64,000 nucleotides of DNA from Mesorhizobium sp. (GTDB lineage: Bacteria; Pseudomonadota; Alphaproteobacteria; Rhizobiales; Rhizobiaceae): NCBI RefSeq assembly GCF_016793485.1, contig NZ_JAEULZ010000008.1, positions 41,819 to 105,818 on the forward strand. Reading direction: 5' to 3'. The position numbers and the translations under genes were made by a program. The notes under the pieces were generated by a model. That model made no database searches. It saw only the letters and a program-made list of their open reading frames with translations, and was not told the DNA's origin. Below, in pieces: positions 1-10,075 of the stretch; position 1 is the first letter of the stretch, and the number at the start of each line of letters is the position of its first letter.

Positions 1-368
1 TCGTGTCGCTTGGGTATGCAGCGCTTTATTCGGAAGCCCTGACACTGGGCGCCAAGGCCGGGCTAACGCCGCAGGTATTCGATAGCGTCATCCGCGGCGG
101 GCGCATGGATTGCGGCTTCTACCAGACCTTCTTCACCTACGTTCTGGAACGCGACCGCAACGCCCATCGCTTCACGATCTCCAATGCCCTGAAGGACCTG
201 ACCTATATGTCGGCCTTCGCCAACGCGTCCCAGACAGCCAACCCGCTGGGAGCCGCGGTGCGCAATTCCTTTGCGCTGGCCGCCGGAGCCGGCAGGGCGG
301 ACGATTTCGTTCCCATGCTGTCGGATGTCGTGGCGGATATGAACGGAGTCAGCCTCACGCAAAAATGA
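1..368 (+). CDS. NAD(P)-dependent beta-hydroxyacid dehydrogenase, C-terminal part (5' end outside window)
   Basis: The open frame runs in from the left edge, so only about the last 121 residues are present. The visible part is all-helical and ends in a stop at 366-368. It resembles the C-terminal NAD-binding_11 domain of 3-hydroxyisobutyrate / 2-hydroxy-3-oxopropionate reductases. In that family this domain has a conserved Lys in a segment like the one here (NALKDLTYMSAF), followed by a helix carrying Asn-Pro. The Rossmann domain and the family signature lie upstream of the window, so the substrate cannot be named. The GTG at position 3 is an internal codon, not a start. The family assignment is likely and the exact enzyme is unknown. 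Confidence 0.7.
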   Translation, partial: VSLGYAALYSEALTLGAKAGLTPQVFDSVIRGGRMDCGFYQTFFTYVLERDRNAHRFTISNALKDLTYMSAFANASQTANPLGAAVRNSFALAAGAGRADDFVPMLSDVVADMNGVSLTQK

Positions 369-385
369 CAATGCATTACAAGGTC

Positions 386-414
386 TTGCGTTTTTATACA
401 GACTTGCATATATG
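386..414 (+). promoter_or_regulatory. possible promoter of the cold-shock gene
   Basis: TTGCGT (386-391) and TATATG (409-414) are separated by 17 bases in an AT-rich gap. This would give a leader of about 130 nt before the start codon at 554. Long structured leaders that control translation are known for cspA-type genes; no structure was calculated here. Confidence 0.35.
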
Positions 415-553
415 CGGTGTGTTGAAATTTTAGGCCGATCGAGCCAGCGGCCACGCTATTCGCGTTTGCTGACGTCTATCTCCAAAAAATTCGATACTGA
501 ACAGCGAGGCGTTGCCTTGCAGAGCTACAACGTCGCAAACACGAGGAATATCC

Positions 554-766
554 ATGGCATCTGGAACCGTTAAGTGGTTCAACGCCACCAAGGGCTTTGG
601 CTTCATCCAGCCGGACGCGGGCGGACCGGACGTTTTCGTCCACATCTCCGCTGTCGAGCGCGCTGGCATGCAGAGCCTGACCGAAGGTCAGAAGATCAAT
701 TTCGAGATCGAGCAGGACCGCCGTACCGGCAAGTCCGCTGCTGGATCTTTGTCCAAGGCAGGCTGA
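554..766 (+). CDS. cspA: cold-shock protein (CspA family)
   Basis: A 70-residue single cold-shock domain that binds single-stranded nucleic acid and acts as an RNA chaperone in the cytoplasm. The RNP1-like segment (KGFGFIQ, residues 13-19) and RNP2-like segment (VFVHIS, 27-32) are both present, as is the opening [13 protein letters not shown] typical of the family. The ATG at 554 was chosen because the protein then begins like other Csp proteins and a GAGGA ribosome-binding site lies just upstream. An in-frame ATG at 512 would add 14 residues with no family counterpart. A good intrinsic terminator follows. Rhizobiales carry several csp paralogues and the sequence does not say which one this is. 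Confidence 0.95.
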   Translation: MASGTVKWFNATKGFGFIQPDAGGPDVFVHISAVERAGMQSLTEGQKINFEIEQDRRTGKSAAGSLSKAG

Positions 767-926
767 CCTGACCGCGCGCTCCCGCTTTCGCGGAGAGCGC
801 GGCAAGTCACGGATGTACTGACGGCCGCGCCAGTGGCGCGCGAAGCCGAAAAGGTCCGGAAATCTGAACAGCGGATTGCTGCAGACCCGAGCCCGGATGG
901 TCCCAGTCAGTCACCTTGGAAATCGG

Positions 927-957
927 AAGGCGGGGTTTTCCCCGCCTTTTGTTTTTT
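927..957 (+). terminator. Rho-independent terminator after the cold-shock gene
   Basis: A perfect 9-bp GC-rich stem (927-935 with 940-948) with a four-T loop is followed by TT, G and six T. It lies about 160 bases past the cspA stop and just before the convergent GST gene. Confidence 0.85.
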
Positions 958-969
958 CGGGCGGTTTCT

Positions 970-1581
970 TCACGGCAACCAGGTCATCGGCACGTGCCCA
1001 GGGTCGTTTTCGACCCGCCCCAGCCAGGCCGCGACCGCGGGATAACGGGACAGGTCGAAACCGCCTTCCGCCGCCACATGCGTATAGGCATAGAGCGCAA
1101 TGTCCGCGACGCTCAACGCGCCTCCCGCAAAGAACTGCGCTTCGGAAAGCCTTGTTTCCATAACCCGCAATGCCTTGTGGCCGCGTTCCAGCGTGGCCGC
1201 GAGCCTTTCAGGCGTCGCGTCCAGCTTGCGGTTCGGGAAGGTCAGAAGCGCACGGCGGACGGCAATGTAGGGCTCGTGGCTGTACTGCTCGAAGAACAGC
1301 CATTGATAGGCGAGCGCGCGTTCATAGGGATCGTCGGGAACGAAGCGCGTCCCCTCGCCCAGATGAAGAAGCATGGCGTTGGATTCCGCCAGCAGCCTTC
1401 CATCCTCGAATTTAAGCAGCGGCACCATGCCGTTCGGATTTTTCGCCACGAACTCTTTGGAACGCGTGCCCTGATCGTCGGAGTTCAATTCGACATGCCG
1501 GAACGGTCGACCAAGTTTTGCCATGAGCAGCCTGGGCTTGTAGCAATTGCCGCTGTTGGTCATGCCGTAGATCGTGATCAT
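970..1581 (-). CDS. glutathione S-transferase family protein
   Basis: A 203-residue cytosolic GST-fold protein. The N-terminal thioredoxin-like domain (about residues 1-78) carries the cis-Pro segment NGMVPLL and the glutathione-contacting E-S pair in LLAESNAML. An all-helical C-terminal domain follows (about 85-203) with the conserved folding motif SVADIALYAYTH. Family members conjugate or reduce substrates with glutathione. The usual N-terminal catalytic Ser/Cys region reads MTNSGNCYK, so Ser9 or Cys12 could be the active residue. The gene stands alone and is convergent with cspA. Substrate unknown. Confidence 0.88.
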   Translation of the reverse strand: MITIYGMTNSGNCYKPRLLMAKLGRPFRHVELNSDDQGTRSKEFVAKNPNGMVPLLKFEDGRLLAESNAMLLHLGEGTRFVPDDPYERALAYQWLFFEQYSHEPYIAVRRALLTFPNRKLDATPERLAATLERGHKALRVMETRLSEAQFFAGGALSVADIALYAYTHVAAEGGFDLSRYPAVAAWLGRVENDPGHVPMTWLP

Positions 1582-1676
1582 GTCGCAAAGCCCCGTTCGT
1601 CGGACCGAAGTGTCGCCGACGCGCCCCGCCCGTTCCAGTGACTTTTCGTCACTGACCGATCAGCGAATGTGATGGA

Positions 1677-2498
1677 TCAGCCGTAGAGCGGTACGATCTT
1701 CTCGGAACCGCCGAGTTTGTCGCGAAGCGAAAGCGTCTCGACCGGTTCGGAGCCGACGTGCGCAGGCGGCGCCAGATGCGGGCCCTTGAAGAGATCGGCG
1801 CCGGCGCGGATTGCAACGCCAAGGTGCTGCTCTGTCTCGATGCCGCCGACAAGAACCTTGGCCTTGCGTTCGTGGAGCCGTCCGACGACGGTATCGAAAA
1901 GCCGGACTGTCACAGGATCTCGACAGATCTTGCGGAACCAGTCGCCATTGATGATGACTATTTCCGGGGCCAGCAGATTGATCTGTTCGTCTGTCCACCT
2001 GCTGGCGCCGAAATCGCCGATCGCAGCCCGCATCCCCTGTTTGCGTATTTCGGCGGCGACACTGGAAAGCCGGGATGGCGCGACCGCGGTTTCTTCAAGT
2101 GCGCAAATGACATCCGCAGGCCCAAGCTCGGATTCCGATGCCTGTCGCGCAATGAAGCGGACATGGTGATCCTTCAGACCGATGGCCAGCATCTGCGTAT
2201 CCAAGCCCAGATTCGCATGGTTTCGCACGATGAGGGCGAGGCTCAGAAACTCGATGAAACCGGCGTCCTCTTCGGCCACGGCTTCCCGGAACATTTCGGC
2301 CGGGACTTCCTCCGCGCCAAGATACGGAGCGACCTTCCCCATGATGGCTACCGCCTTCAGGGTCTGCCGACGACGCTCGAAAATCTGCTGGTAGAGGCAC
2401 CTGAGCCGATAGATGCCGTAACCGCCGCTCTCGATGCCTATTTCGTCCACGGCGATCGCTCCGTCGAGCCGGGCCCGGAGCCTGTCATCCGCGTCCAT
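1677..2498 (-). CDS. degenerate EAL-domain protein, second gene of a tandem pair
   Basis: 273 residues. The ATG at 2498 lies two bases after the stop of the upstream EAL gene, so the two are translated together. The fold is recognisable from GDFGAS (EAL: DDFGA), GIETEQH (EAL: GVETxxQ) and GADLFKGPHLAPP (EAL: GxxxxQGxxxxxP). The EAL signature itself is absent, the ELTE element reads ALEET, and the usual Lys before the seventh strand is replaced in VIINGDWF. The protein therefore probably cannot hydrolyse cyclic di-GMP and may act as a sensor or partner of its neighbour. A longer frame opening at 2828 overlaps the first gene and was rejected. Confidence 0.8.
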   Translation of the reverse strand: MDADDRLRARLDGAIAVDEIGIESGGYGIYRLRCLYQQIFERRRQTLKAVAIMGKVAPYLGAEEVPAEMFREAVAEEDAGFIEFLSLALIVRNHANLGLDTQMLAIGLKDHHVRFIARQASESELGPADVICALEETAVAPSRLSSVAAEIRKQGMRAAIGDFGASRWTDEQINLLAPEIVIINGDWFRKICRDPVTVRLFDTVVGRLHERKAKVLVGGIETEQHLGVAIRAGADLFKGPHLAPPAHVGSEPVETLSLRDKLGGSEKIVPLYG

Positions 2499-2500
2499 GA

Positions 2501-3400
2501 TCAGGACGTCCTGCGCCCAAACGACTTCGATTGGCGCAGTTCGCCGACCGCATGGGTTTTTGGTAAGAGGACCAACGACGGCGGATTGCGGAAATGCGGT
2601 TCGGACACGCCTTCCGGCTTGGCGGCTACAAAGCTGGCCGGAACGATTTCGGGCCGGGCGAGAGCGAAACCCTGCACCAGTTCCACACCCGTCTTCTCGG
2701 CCAATTCGATCTGCCACCCCTCTTCGATCCCCTCGAAGAGTGTGCGGATGCCCTGTTCGGCGAAGGTCGAGACCATGGTCGACAGGAGCGCCAGGCCTGG
2801 ACCGGACACCATCAACCGGGAGACCCATTCGCCGTCGAACTTCACGATGTCGGGCCGTAGGTCGCGCACACGGCCCATGTCGGACTCATCGGCGCCGAAG
2901 TCGTCAATGGCGATGCGGAAGCCGCTTGCCTTCAGCGAGTCGACAAGGGCGAACAGGATTTCTTCGGAAACCGTTTCGCGTTCCGTCAGCTCGCACACGA
3001 CCCGCTGCGGGGCGACCGAGATCTTGGCCAGCGTCGCCTTCATCTCACGTATCGCTGTGACAGCCACGGCATGGTCGATGAAGATCGACGGATCGAAATT
3101 GATGAATATTTCCGCGTCGCCGGGCAGATAGGCCGCCGCGTTCAGAAGGTGCATCTTGTGGGAAAGGTTCTCGACGAAAATCCGCTCGGTTGTGGGAAGC
3201 TCACCCAGGAATGCCAAGGGCGCCGTGGGACTGCCGTTGCGGAAGGGCCGCAGCAGCGCCTCGAACGCAACGATGGAAAGCTTGCCCTTCTCGAACGCGA
3301 AGATCGGTTGAAAGGCGCTTCTCAGGGTAAAGGGGGCCCAGGTTGCCGCCCAGGCGCCGTCGTCCTGACGCAGGATATCCGAACCTATGCTGGCCGACAC
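2501..3400 (-). CDS. EAL-domain cyclic di-GMP phosphodiesterase
   Basis: A 299-residue single EAL domain. Almost every catalytic element is visible: EALLR (47-51), Asn101, ELTE (137-140), IDDFG (165-169), Lys187, EGIEE (223-227) and VQGFALARP (242-250). An intact set like this normally means hydrolysis of cyclic di-GMP to pGpG. There is no membrane segment, GGDEF, PAS or REC domain, so input must come from the expression level or from a partner. The start is a GTG at 3400 with a GGAG stretch upstream. The next gene encodes a degenerate EAL protein with nearly no gap. Target process (motility, adhesion, biofilm) is unknown. Confidence 0.88.
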   Translation of the reverse strand: MSASIGSDILRQDDGAWAATWAPFTLRSAFQPIFAFEKGKLSIVAFEALLRPFRNGSPTAPLAFLGELPTTERIFVENLSHKMHLLNAAAYLPGDAEIFINFDPSIFIDHAVAVTAIREMKATLAKISVAPQRVVCELTERETVSEEILFALVDSLKASGFRIAIDDFGADESDMGRVRDLRPDIVKFDGEWVSRLMVSGPGLALLSTMVSTFAEQGIRTLFEGIEEGWQIELAEKTGVELVQGFALARPEIVPASFVAAKPEGVSEPHFRNPPSLVLLPKTHAVGELRQSKSFGRRTS

Positions 3401-3499
3401 TTTACGAACTACTCCACAAAGGGCTTCGATCTACTTATGAACCAGGAAGGTTTTACCGGTCGTTAACACATGACCGACAGATCGATGGCCCGGATGTAA

Positions 3500-4810
<1,311 letters not shown>

Positions 4811-4831
4811 CCTGGTCGAGGGCGCCTGACC

Positions 4832-6016
4832 ATGCTCGGCGCCCTTCTGGCTTGGGAACATGGCCAGGGCATGGGCCATGTCACGACACTGAAAACGGTC
4901 GCCGAGGCTCTCGGCGACCGTTTCACTTTCGACGCGGCCCTTTGCGACCTGACCCACGGCAACGTGCTGGCCGGACTGTGCACCCCAGTGCAAGGTCCGT
5001 GGCTGCCCATGTCGGACGATTATCGCATTTCGCAGGGAAATCCGCGCCGGGCGACCTGGGGTGAATTCTTGGGCGACGTCGGCTTTCGCCAGCCGGAGAT
5101 CCTGCGCGAGAGCATAGCGTGGTGGCAGGGCGTTATGCGCGAGTGCGAGATATCGCTGGTCATCGGCGATTGCGCGCCCTGCGCGCTCATGGCTGCGCGA
5201 GGCCTCGGCATTCCGTCCGTTGCCGTTGGCACCGGCTACCTCACGCCGCCACCGAACATGAGCCGTTTTCCGGTCCTCCTGCCGCAATATTCTACTTCGA
5301 TCTATGACGAGGCGGAGACGCTGCACATCGTCAATTCCGCAGTTGCGGAGTTTGGCCTGCCCTCGTTGAAGGGACTTCCGGAGGTCTACGCCTCCTCGGA
5401 TCAGCTCATCTTTTCCCTCGACATGCTGGACCCTTACGCAGCCTCGCGCGACAGGCCCTATCTGCCCCCGATGACCGGCGGCGACGTCGAGGCGGCATCA
5501 GACGGCGAAGAGATATTTGTCTATTTCTCGACCAGCGAAGTGGACGACGGCGGCCTGATGGACGCCGTACGGACTCTTGGGCGGCCTGTAAGACTGTTCA
5601 TCCCGGAGATCGATTTGCGTCTTGCGGCCGACCTGATCTGGCACGGAGTGCAGGTGGAGCCCGACCCTGTCTCCGCCGATCTGATTGCCAAGAGGAGCCG
5701 GCTTCTCGTCAATGCTGCGCAGCACGGCACGACCTGCCTTGGACTAGCCGCGGGACTGCCGCAGGTCTCGGTTCCCCAGCAGATCGAGCAGCAGTTCAAT
5801 GCCGAAGCCGTCGCCGGGCGCGGCGTCATGCGACGTGTCGCCAGGAGTGACAGGTCTGCCGAAAGCTTCCGTTCGATCGTCCTCAACGCCTACGAGGACG
5901 CCGCCATGGCCCGCCGGGCGCGCGATCTGGCCGGGGAACTGCGCCCGCAGTTCGAGGTGAACCAGCGCAAGATGATCCGACGCAGGGTCGCGGCCGTCAT
6001 GGACTACCGAGTGTAG
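4832..6016 (+). CDS. GT-B fold glycosyltransferase (UDP-sugar type, GT1/GT28-like)
   Basis: 394 residues. The N-terminus has the glycine-rich GT-B acceptor-domain loop (EHGQGMGHV). The C-terminal half carries a nucleotide-sugar binding element (NAAQHGTTCLGLAAGLPQV followed by PQQIEQQFNAEAVAGRG) that mirrors the HGG-GT-x-EAL-GVP / DQ-x-NA signature of UDP-glycosyltransferases and MurG-like enzymes. No signal peptide. It follows aatA by 21 bases on the same strand and may be read through from it. Acceptor and sugar unknown; possible roles are glycosylation of a lipid or a small molecule. Confidence 0.75.
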   Translation: MLGALLAWEHGQGMGHVTTLKTVAEALGDRFTFDAALCDLTHGNVLAGLCTPVQGPWLPMSDDYRISQGNPRRATWGEFLGDVGFRQPEILRESIAWWQGVMRECEISLVIGDCAPCALMAARGLGIPSVAVGTGYLTPPPNMSRFPVLLPQYSTSIYDEAETLHIVNSAVAEFGLPSLKGLPEVYASSDQLIFSLDMLDPYAASRDRPYLPPMTGGDVEAASDGEEIFVYFSTSEVDDGGLMDAVRTLGRPVRLFIPEIDLRLAADLIWHGVQVEPDPVSADLIAKRSRLLVNAAQHGTTCLGLAAGLPQVSVPQQIEQQFNAEAVAGRGVMRRVARSDRSAESFRSIVLNAYEDAAMARRARDLAGELRPQFEVNQRKMIRRRVAAVMDYRV

Positions 6017-6019
6017 GCG

Positions 6020-6418
6020 TCAGTCACTCGAATACTGCTCGTCGGTCACCTTCTCCAACCATTCGACATGCACGCCGTCGAGCGCCTCGTGGATGGCGAG
6101 ATGCGTCATCGCAGTCTTTGGGCCAGCGCCATGCCAGTGCTTCTCGCCCGGCGGAAAGAAGACCACGTCGCCTGCCTTTATCTCACGGATCGGGCCGCCC
6201 CAGGTCTGTGCAAGGCCCGCGCCTGAAACCACCTGCAGCGTCTGGCCGAGCGGATGCGTGTGCCATGCCGTGCGCGCGCCCGGCTCGAAGCTCACCAGCG
6301 CCGCGCGCACCCGTGCCGGCGTTTCCGCCTCGATGACCGGCTGCTGCAAGACACGGCCCGTGAAATAGGCTTCGGGCGGAACAACGGTCGCGACGCTGCC
6401 GCAGGGAATGATCTTCAT
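6020..6418 (-). CDS. cupin-domain protein
   Basis: A 132-residue single cupin barrel. Cupin motif 1 is [15 protein letters not shown] and motif 2 is [10 protein letters not shown], supplying His ligands for a metal. Similar short cupins are quercetinase/pirin-like or accessory to decarboxylases. The ATG at 6418 was chosen over upstream in-frame starts (to 6799) because GAGGAG lies directly before it and the family starts here. It is convergent with the preceding glycosyltransferase with only 3 bases between the stop codons. Substrate unknown. Confidence 0.85.
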   Translation of the reverse strand: MKIIPCGSVATVVPPEAYFTGRVLQQPVIEAETPARVRAALVSFEPGARTAWHTHPLGQTLQVVSGAGLAQTWGGPIREIKAGDVVFFPPGEKHWHGAGPKTAMTHLAIHEALDGVHVEWLEKVTDEQYSSD

Positions 6419-6650
6419 GGAGCGCTCCTCGATAGGCTTTGGCTGCCAGCATAACGGCTTTTCGGCGCAACGGCACGTCCTGGGGTCAGACGACGACGCT
6501 TGCCCTCGAAGCAAACCCGTGGAACGATAGCCGCAGGCAGGAGGCACAAGACCCCGCCCGCGACGGTGCAGACCGGCCGCCGCTCCCTGGAAACGCCCTG
6601 CGACGGCCGAAGGCCGGCCGCCGCTCAACGCCAGAGTGGAGGCCAGCATC

Positions 6651-8708
6651 ATGGGAAATCGCGCCGGAGGAAGACGCACGGGACCGAAGTGCATCGCCAT
6701 TGTCGGTCCCTTTGCCAGCGGAAAAACCACCCTTCTTGAAGCCATCCTTGCCCGAACGGGCATCATTCCCCGCCAGAACCCGGTTTCGTCCGGCAACACC
6801 GTTTCCGATCATTCGCCGGAAGCCAAGGCCCACGCCATGAGCGTGGAAGCATCGGTTGCCACCATAGACTTCATGGGCGACAGCCTGACTTTCGTCGATT
6901 GTCCCGGCTCCGTCGAATTCGCCTTCGAGTCCGATGCGGTGCTGGCGGCGTCCGACCTCGCCGTGGTCGTTGCAGAAGCCGACGAAAAGAAGATCCCCGC
7001 GCTGCAGCTGATCCTGCGCAAGCTGGACGATCTCGGCGTACCCCGCATTCTCTTCCTCAACAAGATCGATCGTACCGCCGCCGGCGTGCGCGATACGCTG
7101 AAGCTTTTGCAGCCGGCGAGTTCCGCCCCTCTCCTGCTGCGCCAGATTCCAATGCGCCGGGACGGCGTCGTCATCGGTTCGATCGATCTTGCGTTAGAAC
7201 GCGCCTATGTCTGGCGCGATTTCGCGGAGAGCGAGGTGACCGATATCCCGAACGATGAAAAGGCGCGGGAGATCGAGGCGCGTTTCTCGATGCTGGAGAC
7301 GCTCGCCGACCACGACGATCTCCTGATGGAGCAGCTTCTAGAAGAACGGGAGCCGCCGAAGGACGAGATCTTCGACGACCTCTCCGCCGACCTGCGCGAC
7401 GGCCTCGTCACGCCGGTTCTGATCGGGACGGCCGAAAAGGGCAACGGCGTGCTGAGGCTGCTCAAGGCGATCCGCCACGACGCCCCTGATGTCGCCGCGA
7501 CCGCCCGGCGCCTTGGCGTCAAGGAGGGTGATGCAGCGATCGTTCAGGTGATGAAAACCATCCACACGCCGCATGGCGGCAAGCTCTCGGTGTCGCGCAT
7601 CCTGTCCGGCAGCGTCAATGACGGCTCGGAACTCTGGATGTCTCCCAACGAAAGCGCGCGTATTTCCGGAATTTACAGGCTTCTCGGCAAGGACCAGGCC
7701 AAGCTGGGCTCGGCGAAGGTGGGTGATACCGTCGCCCTCGGCAAGTTGGATGGCGTCAAGACAGGCCAGACGCTGACCAATGCCAAGGGCGGCACGCGGC
7801 AACTGGTCGATTTGGACCCGCCGCAGCCGGTTTACGCCTTCTCGCTGAGACCGAAGGAACGCAAGGACGACGTCAGGATGTCCGCTGCGATCCAGCGGCT
7901 TGCCGAGGAAGACCCGTCGCTGACGCTTCGGCAAAATCAGGATTCCGGCGAGACCGTGCTTTCCGGCCATGGCGAGATGCACCTTCGCGTCACCGTCGAG
8001 CGGCTGGAGGGCAAGAACCAGATCCCGATCGATGTGCGCCCGCCCGCCGTCCCCTACCGCGAGACGATCCGCAAGGGTGTCGTCCAGCGCGGCCGCCATA
8101 AGAAGCAGTCAGGTGGCCACGGCCAGTTCGGCGATGTCGTGCTCGAGATCAAACCGCTGCCGCGCGGTTCCGGATTCCAGTTCACCGACACGATCACCGG
8201 CGGCGTGGTGCCGAAGCAGTATATCCAGTCGGTCGAAGCCGGCGTGCGCGACTTCCTAAAGTCGGGACCGCTTGGTTTCCCAATCGAGGACATCGCGGTC
8301 AACCTGTCAGACGGCTCCTATCATCCTGTCGATTCCTCCGACATGGCTTTCCAGATGGCGGCCCGCCTCGGCATGAAGGAAGGGCTGGCGCAGTGTTTGC
8401 CCGTCCTGCTGGAGCCGATCATGAAGGTCGAGATCGCAACGCCCTCTGACGCAACCGCGCGCATCACCGCGCTGGTGCCGCAACGGCGCGGACAGATACT
8501 CGGCTTCGATGCCCGCCCAGGCTGGCCGGGCTGGGATGTGGTGGAGGCGACGATGCCGCAATCGGAGATCGGCGACCTGATCATCGAATTACGCTCGGCA
8601 ACATCAGGCGTTGCAACCTACAGGGCGACGTTCGACCACATGGCGGAACTCACCGGCAGGCTGGCAGACCAGGCGATGAGCCAGCACGCTGGAGGCAAGG
8701 CGGCCTGA
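6651..8708 (+). CDS. divergent elongation factor G paralogue (translational GTPase)
   Basis: 685 residues with the EF-G order: G domain (about 1-265), domain II, domain III and domains IV-V with a C-terminal EF-G fold. GTP-binding motifs are GPFASGKTT (19-27), DCPGSVEF (83-90) and NKID (137-140). Canonical EF-G has DTPGHVDF at switch II, so the catalytic His is Ser87 here, and the usual RGITI of switch I is missing. This is a second EF-G type known in Rhizobiales, not the str-operon fusA; there are no rpsL/rpsG/tuf genes nearby. Start at 6651 rather than the GTG at 6636, because GGAGG (6638-6642) is its ribosome-binding site. Its role (translocation, recycling or stress) is not established. 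Confidence 0.88.
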   Translation: MGNRAGGRRTGPKCIAIVGPFASGKTTLLEAILARTGIIPRQNPVSSGNTVSDHSPEAKAHAMSVEASVATIDFMGDSLTFVDCPGSVEFAFESDAVLAASDLAVVVAEADEKKIPALQLILRKLDDLGVPRILFLNKIDRTAAGVRDTLKLLQPASSAPLLLRQIPMRRDGVVIGSIDLALERAYVWRDFAESEVTDIPNDEKAREIEARFSMLETLADHDDLLMEQLLEEREPPKDEIFDDLSADLRDGLVTPVLIGTAEKGNGVLRLLKAIRHDAPDVAATARRLGVKEGDAAIVQVMKTIHTPHGGKLSVSRILSGSVNDGSELWMSPNESARISGIYRLLGKDQAKLGSAKVGDTVALGKLDGVKTGQTLTNAKGGTRQLVDLDPPQPVYAFSLRPKERKDDVRMSAAIQRLAEEDPSLTLRQNQDSGETVLSGHGEMHLRVTVERLEGKNQIPIDVRPPAVPYRETIRKGVVQRGRHKKQSGGHGQFGDVVLEIKPLPRGSGFQFTDTITGGVVPKQYIQSVEAGVRDFLKSGPLGFPIEDIAVNLSDGSYHPVDSSDMAFQMAARLGMKEGLAQCLPVLLEPIMKVEIATPSDATARITALVPQRRGQILGFDARPGWPGWDVVEATMPQSEIGDLIIELRSATSGVATYRATFDHMAELTGRLADQAMSQHAGGKAA

Positions 8709-8756
8709 ACCAAAACGGCTCCGCGGACGTAATAAGTCCGGTCGGCACGCGAATTT

Positions 8757-8789
8757 GATCAAGGGCGAGCATTGATCCCGCCCTTGATC
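8757..8789 (+). terminator. hairpin between the EF-G paralogue and msrP
   Basis: An 11-bp perfect stem (8757-8767 with 8779-8789) has an 11-base loop that itself contains TTGATC. There is no following T run, so it is either a Rho-aided end for the EF-G gene or a leader structure of msrP, whose start is 33 bases downstream. Confidence 0.4.
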
Positions 8790-8821
8790 AGGCCGATCTT
8801 CCGCAGAAAGGGAGCAATTCC

Positions 8822-9787
8822 ATGGTCTCCATACACAATCGCCGCTCGTGGGATATCGCCGAGCGTTTCGCCACGCCCGAGGCCGTATACCTCAATCGCC
8901 GATCCATCCTGAAAAGCATGGGGCTTGGCATGGCGACGGCACTGTCGCTGGGCGCGGGCCTCGCCGGCGCAGCGGAGGCCGATCCGACAGCCGACCTCTA
9001 TCCCGCGAAGAAAAATGACGCCTACAAACTCGACCGGCCGCTGACGCCAGAGGACATCAACGCCAACTACAACAATTTCTACGAATTCGGGACCAGCAAG
9101 GATATTGCCGCCAACGCGCAGAACCTCGTGATTCGCCCTTGGGAGGTCGAGATAGGCGGGCTGGTCGAGTCGCCCTTCACCATCGCCTTCGACGATCTGG
9201 TGCGAAAAATCCCGCTGGAAACACGCCTATACCGTCACCGTTGTGTCGAGGCATGGTCGATGACCGTGCCGTGGGCCGGGTTTCCGTTGAAATCGCTGGT
9301 TGCGATGGCGACGCCGCAGGCGTCAGCGAAATATGTCCGGTTCGAAACCTTCCTCGACCCGGACATGGCGAGCGGCCAGGGTAATTTCCTCTATCCATGG
9401 CCTTACATCGAGGGCGTCACGATCGAGGAGGCCGCAAACGACCTCGCCTTCATCGTTACCGGCGCCTACGACAAGCCTGTGGCCAAGCAGCACGGCGCGC
9501 CGCTGAGGCTACATCTGCCGTGGAAGTACGGCTTCAAGTCGATCAAGTCGATCCGCAAGATATCCTTCGTCGAGGAGCGGCCGCTCGGGCTTTGGGAGGC
9601 GCTCCAGCCGTCCGAATATGGCTTCTGGGCGAATGTGAATCCTGAAGTCCCACACCCTCGCTGGAGCCAGGCGATGGAACGCGAACTGGGCACGGGCGAC
9701 ATGGTTCCAACCCTGCTCTTCAATGGCTACGGGGCTGAAGTCGCGCAACTTTATGCCGGCATGGACCCTTCAACGCTCTATATGTAA
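8822..9787 (+). CDS. msrP: protein-methionine-sulfoxide reductase catalytic subunit MsrP (YedY)
   Basis: A 321-residue periplasmic molybdopterin enzyme that repairs oxidised methionines in envelope proteins. A Tat signal is visible (LNRRSILKSMG, twin Arg at 26-27) and is followed by a hydrophobic run. The Mo-ligating Cys141 lies in RHRCVEAWSM. The long conserved segment DINANYNNFYEFG is typical of the family. GGGAG precedes the ATG. The haem membrane partner msrQ usually lies immediately downstream, but here the next element is an AbcR-like RNA on the other strand, so MsrQ must be elsewhere or electrons must come by another route. Confidence 0.94.
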   Translation: MVSIHNRRSWDIAERFATPEAVYLNRRSILKSMGLGMATALSLGAGLAGAAEADPTADLYPAKKNDAYKLDRPLTPEDINANYNNFYEFGTSKDIAANAQNLVIRPWEVEIGGLVESPFTIAFDDLVRKIPLETRLYRHRCVEAWSMTVPWAGFPLKSLVAMATPQASAKYVRFETFLDPDMASGQGNFLYPWPYIEGVTIEEAANDLAFIVTGAYDKPVAKQHGAPLRLHLPWKYGFKSIKSIRKISFVEERPLGLWEALQPSEYGFWANVNPEVPHPRWSQAMERELGTGDMVPTLLFNGYGAEVAQLYAGMDPSTLYM

Positions 9788-9863
9788 GCAATTCTTAATA
9801 TGACTATTTTTTGAGCGAAACCGGTTGCTGACTATAATTCAGGCAAGTCGGCAAACCGGGCAC

Positions 9864-9892
9864 AAAAAAAGCCGGATCAAATTGACCCGGCT
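9864..9892 (-). terminator. Rho-independent terminator of the AbcR-like RNA
   Basis: Stem 9883-9892 with 9870-9879 (10 bp including one G-U) followed on the minus strand by seven T (9870-9864). The plus strand has no T run after the stem. Confidence 0.85.
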
Positions 9893-9977
9893 GAGTTTGA
9901 TTGGAGTGCCAGCAAAGGCAAAACCTCCAGAGGGGAACACTCAAAGGCGCTAATGGGAGGAGAACGCGCCCTTGAGA
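9864..9977 (-). ncRNA. abcR: probable AbcR / alpha-r15 family trans-acting small RNA
   Basis: On the minus strand, a hairpin (9966-9976 with 9940-9950) presents a loop containing CTCCTCCC, an anti-Shine-Dalgarno sequence. A second C-rich / GGAGG segment follows, and then an intrinsic terminator (9870-9892 plus seven U). Both stems contain one G-U pair on the minus strand that would be a mismatch on the plus strand, which fixes the direction. The size of about 114 nt, the CUCCUCCC loop and the position behind an LsrB-type LysR gene fit the Hfq-dependent AbcR family of Rhizobiales, which represses many ABC-transporter mRNAs. Only one copy is seen; some relatives have two in tandem. The 5' end is estimated from a TATATC (9983-9988) -10 element. 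Confidence 0.75.
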
Positions 9978-10075
9978 TGATTGATATATGTGCTGTTCAT
10001 GCCCAACAAACAAGCACCGGTTGCGCAAAGCTCCCATGCAAAAATCACAGGCCTGTGGTCCACCGGCTGGATCAG

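Noticed and set aside
1758-3131. 457-codon plus-strand frame
   Set aside because: Antisense to the two EAL genes; no ribosome-binding site and no family similarity.
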